Shown in pieces: positions 1 to 7,987 of a DNA stretch of 64,000 bases (position 1 is the stretch's first letter; each line of letters begins with the position of its first letter). The DNA is from Agrobacterium rubi TR3 = NBRC 13261 (lineage in GTDB: Bacteria > Pseudomonadota > Alphaproteobacteria > Rhizobiales > Rhizobiaceae). The notes beneath the pieces were generated by a model that was not told the origin of the DNA, did not search any database, and worked only from the letters and a program-made list of their open reading frames with translations. The translations under genes were made by a program, and so were the position numbers. The stretch is taken from NCBI RefSeq assembly GCF_000739935.1, contig NZ_BBJU01000025.1, positions 62,001-126,000 of the forward strand. Reading direction: 5' to 3'.

Positions 1-281
1 ACGCCAGCATTGGCGACAAGAATATCCAGCTTGCCCCAACGATCGTTGATGGAAGCGCCCAGCGCATCGATGGCATTCATATCCGCCAGATCGAACGGCA
101 CCAGCGTCGCCGTGCCGCCCGCAGCCTTGATGGCATCATCCAGGTCTTCGAGGCCACCCACGGTGCGGGCGCAGGCGATGACATGCGCGCCTGCTTTTGC
201 CAGTTCCAGCGCCGTGAAATAGCCAATGCCACGGGATGCGCCTGTGACGAGCGCGATGCGGCCTTTAAGGTCTGTCGTCAT
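1..281 (-). CDS. SDR family NAD(P)-dependent oxidoreductase, partial (N-terminal part)
   Basis: Reading the minus strand from ATG at 281 gives an open frame that runs off the left edge. It begins MTTDLKGRIALVTGASRGIG, the Rossmann dinucleotide-binding motif TGxxxGIG of short-chain dehydrogenases. An LVPFDLAD segment and the conserved LDILVANAG motif follow near residue 90. The catalytic Tyr-Lys part lies outside the window. A strong GGGGGAG Shine-Dalgarno sequence sits just upstream of the ATG. The gene is downstream of purF on the same strand, with a hairpin between them. The substrate cannot be told from this fragment. Confidence 0.85.
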   Translation of the reverse strand, partial: MTTDLKGRIALVTGASRGIGYFTALELAKAGAHVIACARTVGGLEDLDDAIKAAGGTATLVPFDLADMNAIDALGASINDRWGKLDILVANAG

Positions 282-325
282 TGTCTCCCCCGAGAATGAT
301 GTGTTCGTGCCGCAATCGACCGAAA

Positions 326-346
326 GCCCGCGCAGGACGCGCGGGC
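326..346 (-). terminator. Probable hairpin terminator after purF
   Basis: A perfect 8-bp GC-rich stem (326-333 with 339-346) and a 5-nt loop lie 10 bases beyond the purF stop. On the minus strand it is followed by only a short T run (TTTCGG), so it may be a weak or read-through terminator between purF and the SDR gene. Confidence 0.5.
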
Positions 347-355
347 GAGGGTGGA

Positions 356-1849
356 TCAGCCGTTGCTGGCCAGCATGGAAATCTTGTTGCCCATGGACTC
401 GCCGTTCTTATCGAGCAGGCGGGTGGGGTATTCACCGGTGAAATAGTGATCGGTGAACTGCGGACGCGCATCGTTGCGGTCAACCCCGCCAACGGCCTGG
501 TAGAGACCGTTGATGGACAGGAATGCCAGCGAATCCACACCAATGAATTTCGCCATGTCTTCGACGTTGGCATACTGGTTGGCCAGCAGCTTGTCTGCGT
601 CAGGCGTATCGATGCCATAGAAATCCGGGTGGAAGATCATCGGGCTGGCGACGCGGATATGAACTTCCTTCGCACCGGCCTCGCGGATCATCTGAACGAT
701 CTTGACCGAGGTCGTGCCGCGCACGATGGAGTCATCCACCAGAACGACGCGCTTGCCTTCGATCATCGCCCGGTTGGCCGAGTGCTTCAGCTTGACGCCG
801 AGCGCACGGATCGACTGCGTCGGCTCGATGAAGGTACGACCAACATAATGGTTGCGGATGATGCCGTATTCGAACGGAATGCCGCTTTCCTGCGCAAAAC
901 CGAGCGCTGCTGGCGTTCCACCATCCGGCACGGGCACCACGACATCGGCTTCGAGCGGCGCTTCCTTGGCAAGGATGGCGCCCATATTCTTGCGGGTCGT
1001 ATAGACATTGCGGCCACCGACGACGGAATCGGGACGGGCGAAATAGACATATTCGAACAGGCAGAGGCGCTCCGGCAGCGGCTTGACCGGCTTGCGCGCA
1101 TCGATGGTCACGGAACCATCCGGCTGGATTTCGCAGATGATGACTTCGCCATTTTCCACATCGCGAACGAACTTCGCACCGATAATATCGAGCGCACAGG
1201 TTTCCGAGCAGAAGATCGGCTTGCCATCGAGATCGCCCATGACCAGCGGGCGGATACCCGTGGGGTCGCGGGCGGCAATCAGCTTGGTGCGTGTCATCGC
1301 CAGCATCGAATAGCCGCCTTCCATCTGCCTGATGGCGTCGATGAAGCGGTCTGCCGTGGAAGAATGACGGGAGCGGGCGATGAGGTGGAGAACGACTTCG
1401 GTATCGGACGTGGACTGACAGATGGCGCCGGTCGCGATGATCTGGCGGCGCAGCGTCAGACCGTTGGTGAAGTTACCGTTATGGGCAACGGCAATGCCGC
1501 CTTCTTCCAGCTCGGCAAACAGCGGCTGCACGTTGCGCAACGCCACTTCGCCGGTCGTGGAATAACGGGTGTGGCCGATGCAGATGGAGCCGGGCAGGCG
1601 GGCAAGCGTGACAGGGTTGGTGTAATGATCGCCAACGAGGCCCATATGACGTTCCTGGTAGAAACGCTTGCCATCGAAGGACACCATGCCCGCCGCTTCC
1701 TGGCCGCGATGCTGAAGAGCATGCAGACCGAGGGCCGTCAGGGCCGCCGCATCGGGGTGCCCGAGAACGCCGAACACGCCGCATTCCTCATGCAGAGTGT
1801 CGCCATCGATGATGTCGTTGAAGGTGGACTGCGAAAGCGGCTCATTCAT
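356..1849 (-). CDS. purF: Amidophosphoribosyltransferase
   Basis: PurF makes 5-phosphoribosylamine from PRPP and glutamine, the first committed step of purine synthesis in the cytosol. The 497-residue protein has a short propeptide followed by Cys23 (EECGVFG), the N-terminal nucleophile exposed by self-cleavage in the Ntn-hydrolase glutaminase domain. The later PRPP-binding loop reads VVLVDDSIVRGTT in the phosphoribosyltransferase domain. Length and both domains match the family. The ATG at 1849 gives the standard alphaproteobacterial N-terminus. It lies downstream of cvpA on the same strand, as in many proteobacteria, with 137 bases and a hairpin between them. A 553-residue open frame on the opposite strand is a shadow of this gene. 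Confidence 0.97.
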   Translation of the reverse strand: MNEPLSQSTFNDIIDGDTLHEECGVFGVLGHPDAAALTALGLHALQHRGQEAAGMVSFDGKRFYQERHMGLVGDHYTNPVTLARLPGSICIGHTRYSTTGEVALRNVQPLFAELEEGGIAVAHNGNFTNGLTLRRQIIATGAICQSTSDTEVVLHLIARSRHSSTADRFIDAIRQMEGGYSMLAMTRTKLIAARDPTGIRPLVMGDLDGKPIFCSETCALDIIGAKFVRDVENGEVIICEIQPDGSVTIDARKPVKPLPERLCLFEYVYFARPDSVVGGRNVYTTRKNMGAILAKEAPLEADVVVPVPDGGTPAALGFAQESGIPFEYGIIRNHYVGRTFIEPTQSIRALGVKLKHSANRAMIEGKRVVLVDDSIVRGTTSVKIVQMIREAGAKEVHIRVASPMIFHPDFYGIDTPDADKLLANQYANVEDMAKFIGVDSLAFLSINGLYQAVGGVDRNDARPQFTDHYFTGEYPTRLLDKNGESMGNKISMLASNG

Positions 1850-1950
1850 CTGGCTTGCCTTTGCTTAACTGCCAAAAACAAAAACCGCTCCGGCGGGTGG
1901 TGCGCCAGTGGGGTCTGTCTGCTGCCTATATTGAATATCTAGCACAAATA

Positions 1951-1979
1951 GCGCGCCTTGCATGTATTGCAAGACGCGC
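1951..1979. other. 11-bp hairpin between cvpA and purF
   Basis: The arms GCGCG-c-CTTGCA (1951-1962) and TGCAAG-a-CGCGC (1968-1979) pair with one mismatch around a 5-nt loop, just past the cvpA stop on the minus strand. There is no clear U tract, so it could be a weak terminator, a processing site, or a protein-binding dyad in the purF promoter region. Confidence 0.45.
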
Positions 1980-1986
1980 ATTGACG

Positions 1987-2574
1987 TCAGTTTGCCGGTG
2001 CAGGCGAATTTGTTGCCGGGGCATCGTCGGCAGGGGTTTGTTCCGTGGCGCCCTCAGGCGGTTTGCCGAGGATGCGCGCCCTGATCTGCGGCTCGATATT
2101 ATCCGGCAGTGCCGCCTCAAGCTTGGCCACGAGGCCGTCGAGGAATGGCTTGGACTTGGCCTGCGTCACCCATTCAGGCTGGGTTCTAACGTCGACCAGC
2201 CAGTTCCAGAAGGCGACCGCGACCACCAGCAACAGGATGCCGCGGGCCGCACCGAACAGGAAGCCCAACGTGCGATCCAGCGCGCCGATGCGGCTGTCGA
2301 TGATGAAATCGGCAATGCGCGACGTGATGAACGAAATGATGATCAGCGCAATAAGGAAGATGACGCCAGCCGAACCGGCAATCGCGATCTTGTCATCATC
2401 CGTGTAGTTGCGCGCATAGGGCAACAGGACCGGGTAGAGATAATAAGCGGCTGCGACCGAACCACCCCAGCTTGCGATAGACAGGATCTCGCGCGAAAAA
2501 CCTCGCACCATGGCGAGAACGGCGGAGAACAGGACAACGGCGATAACGATGCCGTCGAAAATCGTGATGGGCAT
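1987..2574 (-). CDS. cvpA: CvpA family membrane protein
   Basis: This 195-residue protein begins MPITIFDGIVIAVVLFSAV and has about four hydrophobic membrane segments in the first 130 residues. It includes the family pattern RGFSREILSIASW near residue 25 and a segment with DRTLGFLFGAARGILLL around residue 110. The C-terminal 60 residues are soluble, ending in a low-complexity Pro/Ala/Thr tail. CvpA proteins were named for colicin V production in E. coli; the biochemical role is not settled and an envelope function is likely. The gene lies between radA and purF, a conserved neighbourhood in Rhizobiales. Confidence 0.9.
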   Translation of the reverse strand: MPITIFDGIVIAVVLFSAVLAMVRGFSREILSIASWGGSVAAAYYLYPVLLPYARNYTDDDKIAIAGSAGVIFLIALIIISFITSRIADFIIDSRIGALDRTLGFLFGAARGILLLVVAVAFWNWLVDVRTQPEWVTQAKSKPFLDGLVAKLEAALPDNIEPQIRARILGKPPEGATEQTPADDAPATNSPAPAN

Positions 2575-2666
2575 TTACCAACTCCGGAGGTCGCGACACC
2601 TTTGAACGTGCCACTGTGCCAATTTGCGATCCTCTTACACTAGCCGTTTAGCCAACGAAAGGATCA

Positions 2667-4070
2667 TTATTCGTCTTCCTGAACCTGTCTGAACCGGTTG
2701 CCCGACCCCGCAATGCGCGAGACCAAATCCGGCAGGCTCTCGATTTCAGTCCAGCGCCCTTTTGAGGCTTTCGGCAACTCAGCAGAAGCCGAAGGCAGAA
2801 ATGCGGTGGAAAAGCCAAGTTTCTCAGCCTCTTTCAGCCGCTGGCCGGTGTGAGACACAGGCCTGACAGCGCCAGAAAGGCTGACCTCGCCGAAATAGAC
2901 GCAATCGGCAGGCAGGGCAAGACCGGCAAGCGATGAAACCAGTGCAGAGGCGATTGCCATATCTGCCGCAGGCTCCGAAATGCGATATCCGCCTGCGACA
3001 TTGAGATAAACATCATGGCTGCCGAGCTTCACGCCGCAGTGGGCCTCGAGCACGGCAAGGATCATGGCCAGTCGCGACGAATCCCAGCCGACGACGGCAC
3101 GGCGTGGTGTGCCGAGCGACGTGGGCGCGACCAGAGCCTGCACCTCCACCAGAACGGGGCGTGTGCCCTCCATGCCCGCAAAGACGGCGGCACCCGGTGA
3201 TTTCTCGTTGCGCTCGCCCAGAAACAGTTCGGACGGGTTGGAGACTTCCCGCAACCCCTTGTCCGACATTTCGAACACGCCGATTTCATCGGTGGGGCCG
3301 AAACGGTTCTTCACGGTGCGCAGGATACGATAGTGATGGCCGCGATCGCCTTCAAAATACAGCACGGCATCCACCATGTGTTCCACGACGCGCGGTCCGG
3401 CAATCTGTCCGTCTTTGGTGACATGGCCGACGAGCACCATGGTCGCGCCCGTCTGCTTGGCAAAACGGATCATGGCCTGCACGCCGGTGCGCACCTGCGT
3501 GACGGTTCCGGGCGCAGAATCAGCCGTGTCGCTCCAAAGCGTCTGGATCGAGTCGATGATGATCAAATCAGGGCGCTTGCCTTCGGAGATCGTTGCCAGA
3601 ATATCCTCGACATTGGTTTCCGCTGCAAGTAAAACATCGGTATCGGCAGCCCCCAGACGCTGCGCGCGCAGCCGCACCTGTGCCACCGCCTCTTCGCCCG
3701 ATACGTAGACGATGCGATGTCCGCGCCGCGACAGTGCCGCTGCCGCCTGCATCAACAGCGTCGATTTGCCGATGCCGGGATCGCCACCGATCAGCACCGC
3801 AGACCCGCGCACAAAGCCGCCGCCGGTTGCCCGGTCAAGTTCACTCATGCCGGTCGGGATGCGCGGTGCTTCCTCGATCTCGCCGGACAGCGAGGTGAGG
3901 GTAACGGGTCTGCCCTTCTTCGGCGTCTTGCCCGGACCAGAGCCGATACCGCCCATCGGGTCTTCTTCGACGATGGTGTTCCACTCACCACAGCCCTCGC
4001 ATTTTCCCGCCCATCGGGTGTGCACCGTGCCGCAGTTCTGGCAGATGAATTGTGTCTTGGCTTTGGCCAT
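2667..4070 (-). CDS. radA: DNA repair protein RadA
   Basis: RadA is a RecA-like ATPase that promotes branch migration during recombinational repair. The 467-residue protein shows all the hallmarks in order: a four-Cys zinc finger (C10, C13, C24, C27), Walker A GGDPGIGKS near residues 95-103, the RadA-specific KNRFG motif, and a Lon-protease-like C-terminal domain. The ATG at 4070 is five bases beyond the stop of a ParE-type toxin gene, so radA may be cotranscribed with that toxin-antitoxin pair. No terminator is visible in the tiny gap. Confidence 0.97.
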   Translation of the reverse strand: MAKAKTQFICQNCGTVHTRWAGKCEGCGEWNTIVEEDPMGGIGSGPGKTPKKGRPVTLTSLSGEIEEAPRIPTGMSELDRATGGGFVRGSAVLIGGDPGIGKSTLLMQAAAALSRRGHRIVYVSGEEAVAQVRLRAQRLGAADTDVLLAAETNVEDILATISEGKRPDLIIIDSIQTLWSDTADSAPGTVTQVRTGVQAMIRFAKQTGATMVLVGHVTKDGQIAGPRVVEHMVDAVLYFEGDRGHHYRILRTVKNRFGPTDEIGVFEMSDKGLREVSNPSELFLGERNEKSPGAAVFAGMEGTRPVLVEVQALVAPTSLGTPRRAVVGWDSSRLAMILAVLEAHCGVKLGSHDVYLNVAGGYRISEPAADMAIASALVSSLAGLALPADCVYFGEVSLSGAVRPVSHTGQRLKEAEKLGFSTAFLPSASAELPKASKGRWTEIESLPDLVSRIAGSGNRFRQVQEDE

Positions 4071-4075
4071 AAATG

Positions 4076-4387
4076 TCAGTTTTCTTCTTGTTTGAAGTCT
4101 ATCGCGCTAAGGTCTTGATGGCCGTGCAAAATGCGCAACACGATGAGTTCTTCTTCGGTTGCCTGAAAAACAACTATGCGTTTCTGATATGTAAAACTTC
4201 GAAGGCCTCGCCCGAGTTCATCGCGTCTGACGCCCGTAAGGCCGCGCTCTGCAAAAGCTCTGACCTTCGCTTCTAGATCGAAAACGAAACGGTCAGCTGC
4301 CGCCGGGTTTTCAACAGCAATGTAAATATGGTCGTCGAAAAGGTCTTCACGGGCAGCGGTCGTCCAGAAAGGTTTGCGCGGTTTAAT
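4076..4387 (-). CDS. ParE/RelE-type toxin with probable ATT start codon
   Basis: A 103-residue frame lies directly after the antitoxin. It reads KPRKPFWTTAAREDLFDD, then NPAAADRF near residues 27-34, a DELGRGLRSF strand, and LRILHGHQDLSA at the end. That is the classic ParE layout of two helices followed by a beta sheet. No ATG, GTG or TTG occurs in frame before about residue 82. The frame is closed upstream by TAA. The only near-cognate start is ATT at 4387-4385, with GGGGA about six bases upstream, overlapping the antitoxin stop. ATT starts are rare but known in bacteria (infC). ParE toxins attack DNA gyrase; for this one that is inferred. It could alternatively be a decayed copy that lost its start. 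Confidence 0.75.
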   Translation of the reverse strand: MKPRKPFWTTAAREDLFDDHIYIAVENPAAADRFVFDLEAKVRAFAERGLTGVRRDELGRGLRSFTYQKRIVVFQATEEELIVLRILHGHQDLSAIDFKQEEN

Positions 4388-4658
4388 TGTCCGTCCCCGT
4401 CTTTATATTGCGTTCTACGGCCATACGCTTGATGTCTTTTAGTAAATCATCGCCGGATTCATAATAGTGAAGGCGCCCGGCCTCAACATCATCTAGTCCT
4501 TCCTGAACAAGCCGCCTAAGTTCAACAAGCTTGCCCTCTTTGCTATCCAAAAGCCGTAAGCCTGCGGCCACTACGTCGTCGGCACTTTTATAAATGCCAG
4601 CACCGACCTGCTCATCAATAAACTTGCGATCCTGCTCGCTGAGATGGATTTCGGTCAT
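4383..4658 (-). CDS. ParD-type ribbon-helix-helix antitoxin
   Basis: This 91-residue protein starts MTEIHLSEQDRKFIDEQV and continues GIYKSADDVVAAGLRLL, a ribbon-helix-helix DNA-binding domain of the ParD kind. An acidic, Glu/Asp-rich C-terminal tail that would wrap the toxin follows. The start at 4658 is chosen because AAAGGAG sits 8 bases upstream; an upstream in-frame start would add 24 unlikely residues. It overlaps the toxin by 5 bases. The pair lies between alr and radA on the same strand. ParD proteins usually repress their own promoter, so the 64-base gap upstream may hold an operator. Confidence 0.88.
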   Translation of the reverse strand: MTEIHLSEQDRKFIDEQVGAGIYKSADDVVAAGLRLLDSKEGKLVELRRLVQEGLDDVEAGRLHYYESGDDLLKDIKRMAVERNIKTGTDN

Positions 4659-4722
4659 TTCGATCTCCTTTTGTTCTCGTATAGCACAGGTCTTCAGCGC
4701 TTTCCAAGGGCCAAGAAAAGCG

Positions 4723-5898
4723 TCAATCATCTTCGATCAGATATTGTCGCTCATAGCGCAATCCAAGCCCGGTCAACATTTCGTAACCGATGGTTCCTGC
4801 CGCGCGGGCAACGTCGTCCACGCGCACGTTGGGGCCAAAGAGTTCGATGTAGTCGCCAGCGCGGATGGCCCCAGTGGGAACATCTGTGACGTCGAAAATC
4901 GTCAAGTCCATCGTCACGCGGCCCGCAACCGGCACCTCGTAACCATTGATAAAGCCGTATGCGCCGCCATTGCCCATATCGCGCAGCGGAATGCCGGAGC
5001 CGGAGAGCGAGCGGTGATAGCCATCAGCATAACCGACGGAAGCGATTGCCAACCGGCTGGCGCGTTTCAGCACGTGGGTGCCGCCATAACTGACAGTCTG
5101 GCCTTCACCCGCCTCGCGGATTTGGATGATGCGGGCTTCTGCTTTCGCGACAGGGCGCATGGGGTTTGCCATGCCGTTGACCGCTTCCCCACCATAAAGC
5201 GCGATGCCGGGGCGGGTTAGATCGAAGTGATAATCGGGGCCGAGGAAAATGCCAGCGGAAGCCGAAAGGCTTGATTCGATGCCTTCGAAAGCGACGCTAA
5301 CCTGCCGGAATGATTCAAGCTGTGCCTTGTTCATTGGTGAGGACGGTGTGTCGGCGCAGGCCAGATGAGAGAGCACCAGCACCGGATCGAAACTGGCAGG
5401 ACGTGTCACGTCATCGGCCAGAAACAATGCGTCGTCCAGCGGCAGACCGAGCCGGTTGAAACCGGTATCGACATGCAGCGCGAAAGGGTGATCGCCACGC
5501 TCTGCCATAAGCCGCATCCAGAAGGAAAGCTGTTCTTCGGAAGCGACGACGGGAACGAGGTCGTTGGTGAAAACCTGTTGCTCCTGGCCGGGCCAGATGC
5601 CGGAGAGAACAAAGATACGGGCCTCCGGCGCGTGCGGGCGAAGGGTTGCGCCTTCGGCAACGGTCGCCACGAAGAAATCCCGTGCGCCCGCATGATACAG
5701 CGTCGCGCCGCAATCCTCGATGCCCATACCATAGGCATCCGCTTTGACCACGGCAGCGGTGCGAGCCTTGCCGGAGCGTTTGGCCATATCACGCCAATTG
5801 TCGGCAAGCGCGCCGAGGTCAACGGTGACGCGGAGCGGCGCGGTGTCGAACGCATCGGTTTCAGTATCGTAAAAGCTTTCGTCGAACGCGTCTGTCAT
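4723..5898 (-). CDS. alr: Alanine racemase
   Basis: Alr interconverts L- and D-alanine with pyridoxal phosphate, supplying D-Ala for peptidoglycan. The PLP-binding lysine lies in AVVKADAYGMG (Lys52) of the N-terminal barrel. The second catalytic Tyr lies in VSYGGT in the C-terminal domain, followed by IASVGYADGY. The chosen start gives 391 residues (MTDAFDESFYD). An upstream in-frame start at 5937 would add 13 residues with no homology-like character. It is divergent from an AraC-type regulator gene, with an 82-base gap holding both promoters. Confidence 0.95.
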   Translation of the reverse strand: MTDAFDESFYDTETDAFDTAPLRVTVDLGALADNWRDMAKRSGKARTAAVVKADAYGMGIEDCGATLYHAGARDFFVATVAEGATLRPHAPEARIFVLSGIWPGQEQQVFTNDLVPVVASEEQLSFWMRLMAERGDHPFALHVDTGFNRLGLPLDDALFLADDVTRPASFDPVLVLSHLACADTPSSPMNKAQLESFRQVSVAFEGIESSLSASAGIFLGPDYHFDLTRPGIALYGGEAVNGMANPMRPVAKAEARIIQIREAGEGQTVSYGGTHVLKRASRLAIASVGYADGYHRSLSGSGIPLRDMGNGGAYGFINGYEVPVAGRVTMDLTIFDVTDVPTGAIRAGDYIELFGPNVRVDDVARAAGTIGYEMLTGLGLRYERQYLIEDD

Positions 5899-5980
5899 GG
5901 TCCTGCACCGCTGGAGAAGATAGCAATCCTCTATCACTTTTGTTCAAGACGGTCATGACGGAGTGGGCTAAACTTTGTCC

Positions 5981-6838
5981 ATGCACAATGTTTCGCAAGA
6001 ACAGGCCACCGAGCATATGCCGCTTTCGCGCGCCGAAATCACTCGTTTTTGGCGTGATCGACGCTTCAAAGGCATGGAGTGCATGACGGCGACGTTTTTG
6101 ACGCATGAGTTCTCGCCCCATGCGCATGATACCTTTTCCATAGGTGCGATCGAAAACGGTTCGCAAATATCCACCATAAAAGGCACCACTGAGCGGACCG
6201 GCCCCGGTCATCTCTATCTCATCGACCCAGGCCAGGTACATGACGGTGCGCCAGGTAGTGATGGATATCGCTATCGCATGATATATCCGGACGTGGCACT
6301 TTTGTCCGAAGTGATCGAAGACGTGACGGGTCGCGTCTACCATGGCACGCCATCCTTTCCGCGTTTTCTGCCACACGATCCAGAAATGGCGCTCGCCTTT
6401 CAATCTGCACATCGCAGACTCGAGAACGGGGTGGGGGCACTGGAGGCGGACGAAGGTATGTTCTGCGTTCTCGCAAAACTCTTCTTGCGGCACGGTAGTA
6501 CTATTATTCTGCCCGTCGAGACGCGGGAAAAGACGGCGGTCTATACCGCGCGCGACTATCTGAACGACAATTTTGATACGGATGTCGGGCTGGAGGAGCT
6601 TGCCGTCATTGCAGGTTTGAGCCGCGCGCATCTCATCCGCGCTTTTCGCTGCGAGTTCCACATCACACCGCATGCTTACCTGACAGACGTACGCATCCGT
6701 CGCGCACGCCATCTCTTAAGGATGGGCGATAGTCCAGCCTCGGTGGCCCTGGAATGCGGCTTTGCCGATCAGGCGCATTTTACGCGGCATTTCAAATCGC
6801 GCACTGGAATCACGCCCGGCCAGTTCAGAGCGTCGTGA
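5981..6838 (+). CDS. AraC family transcriptional regulator
   Basis: This 285-residue regulator has an N-terminal cupin-type sensing domain (HEFSPHAHDTFSIGAIENG near residue 45, with the typical His pattern). Its C-terminal DNA-binding half has two helix-turn-helix units (LEELAVIAGLSRAHLIRAFR and SPASVALECGFADQAHFTRHFK). A TTG six bases upstream of the chosen ATG is possible but less likely. It sits immediately upstream of azlCD on the same strand, so it probably controls that exporter; the inducer is unknown. It is divergent from alr. Confidence 0.9.
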   Translation: MHNVSQEQATEHMPLSRAEITRFWRDRRFKGMECMTATFLTHEFSPHAHDTFSIGAIENGSQISTIKGTTERTGPGHLYLIDPGQVHDGAPGSDGYRYRMIYPDVALLSEVIEDVTGRVYHGTPSFPRFLPHDPEMALAFQSAHRRLENGVGALEADEGMFCVLAKLFLRHGSTIILPVETREKTAVYTARDYLNDNFDTDVGLEELAVIAGLSRAHLIRAFRCEFHITPHAYLTDVRIRRARHLLRMGDSPASVALECGFADQAHFTRHFKSRTGITPGQFRAS

Positions 6839-6911
6839 AAAGCGCATCACTTTCGTTCAATACGCCACAGTCACCGCCGCATAGATGCATCTCCTGACAA
6901 GGAGAATGGAC

Positions 6912-7622
6912 ATGCACACGACATCCCCTACCAACACACGTAAAGAATTCACCGCTGGCTTGAGAGCCGCATCCCCACTGCTGGTCGCCATGGTGCCGAT
7001 TGGCGGCGTGTTTGGGGCGGTTGCCGTGAGCAAAGGGCTGTCGCCGCTTGAGGCGTGTCTCATGTCGCTCTTCGTTTTCGCCGGTGGTGCGCAATTCGTA
7101 GCGATGGACCTGTGGACACATCCGGCAAGTTGGACCGCCCTAGGCTTTTCCGCACTTCTCGTCAATCTTCGGCATATTTTGATGAGCGCGTCCATTGCCG
7201 CGAAGATGGGCAACTTCAAGACATGGCAGCGCTGGCTTTTCATGTCAGTCCTGACGGATGAATCATGGGCGTTGGCAGAGTTTAGAAGCGTGAGCAGAAA
7301 GCTCTCACCAGTGTTTTTTGCTGCCGCTGCTCTATCGATTTACGTGGTCTGGAACCTATCGACTCTGACTGGTGCACTTTTGGGTGCTGTGATTGGTGAT
7401 ACGACAGTCATAGGTCTCGACTTTGCCTTTACAGCAGTCTTCATCGTGTTGCTCATGGGGTTCTGGAAAGGCCGCGAGACCGGCTTCGTTCTTGTGGCAA
7501 GTGCTGCCGCTGCTTTCATTACCCACAAATACGTTCCGGGTGCATGGTACATAGCGGCTGGCGCGCTGGCGGGGCTGGCGGTAACAGCGTTTGCGACGGA
7601 AAGCCCGGAGCAGCCCGAATGA
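6912..7622 (+). CDS. azlC: AzlC family branched-chain amino acid exporter, large subunit
   Basis: The 236-residue membrane protein has the AzlC pattern: SPLLVAMVPIGGVFGAVAV, then SLFVFAGGAQFVAMDLW in the second segment, and NLRHILMSAS. AzlC with AzlD exports branched-chain and related amino acids (4-azaleucine resistance in Bacillus). The start at 6912 is preferred because AAGGAG lies 7 bases upstream; the in-frame ATG six bases earlier is too close to that site. It overlaps azlD by ATGA, indicating translational coupling, and is preceded by an AraC regulator. Confidence 0.92.
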   Translation: MHTTSPTNTRKEFTAGLRAASPLLVAMVPIGGVFGAVAVSKGLSPLEACLMSLFVFAGGAQFVAMDLWTHPASWTALGFSALLVNLRHILMSASIAAKMGNFKTWQRWLFMSVLTDESWALAEFRSVSRKLSPVFFAAAALSIYVVWNLSTLTGALLGAVIGDTTVIGLDFAFTAVFIVLLMGFWKGRETGFVLVASAAAAFITHKYVPGAWYIAAGALAGLAVTAFATESPEQPE

Positions 7623-7921
7623 GCCTCGACATCAACACCCTGCTGGCCATTTTCGCCATGGCGGTCGCAACGCTTGCAACGCGCTTTGGTGGGCTGGTTA
7701 TCGTGCGCCATGTGCAGATGACGAAACGCGCACAAAGGGTGCTCAATGCCGTTCCACCGGCCATATTGATGGCAGTCGTCACCCCGACCGCGTTGGCGAG
7801 CGGCTTCGCAGAAACCATTGCGTGCGCCGTGGCAGCTTTGGCCGCCACGCGCTTTTCACTCCTGCCCGCCGCAACCATCGGTGTGATATCCGTGGCCGGA
7901 TTACGCGGAATCGGTTTCTGA
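7619..7921 (+). CDS. azlD: AzlD family small exporter subunit
   Basis: This 100-residue protein has three or four hydrophobic segments and the AzlD pattern: LATRFGGLVIVRHV near residue 20, then VLNAVPPAILMAVV. It is the small partner of AzlC. Its ATG overlaps the azlC stop (ATGA). The longer in-frame open frame starting at 7544 lies inside azlC and is not the gene. A stem-loop follows, shared with the convergent dnaB. Confidence 0.92.
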   Translation: MSLDINTLLAIFAMAVATLATRFGGLVIVRHVQMTKRAQRVLNAVPPAILMAVVTPTALASGFAETIACAVAALAATRFSLLPAATIGVISVAGLRGIGF

Positions 7922-7950
7922 GTTGCTTGCGCTATCGCCTTGAAAACAAA

Positions 7951-7980
7951 ACATCCCCGCTTCGGATGAAACGGGGATGT
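7951..7980 (-). terminator. Intrinsic terminator for dnaB, between azlD and dnaB
   Basis: A perfect 9-bp stem (7951-7959 with 7972-7980) has a 12-base loop. On the minus strand it is followed by TTTGTTTTCA, a good U-rich tract for the dnaB transcript. On the plus strand no T tract follows, so any effect on azlD would be weaker. Confidence 0.8.
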
Positions 7981-7987
7981 CTGAAAA

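Noticed and set aside
281-1942. 553-residue plus-strand open frame over purF
   Set aside because: It is antisense to a complete, well-conserved purF, has no recognisable domain and is rich in residues produced by reverse-complement codons. It is a shadow.
4594-5220. 208-residue plus-strand frame over parD and alr
   Set aside because: Antisense to two genes with family motifs; no homology-like features.
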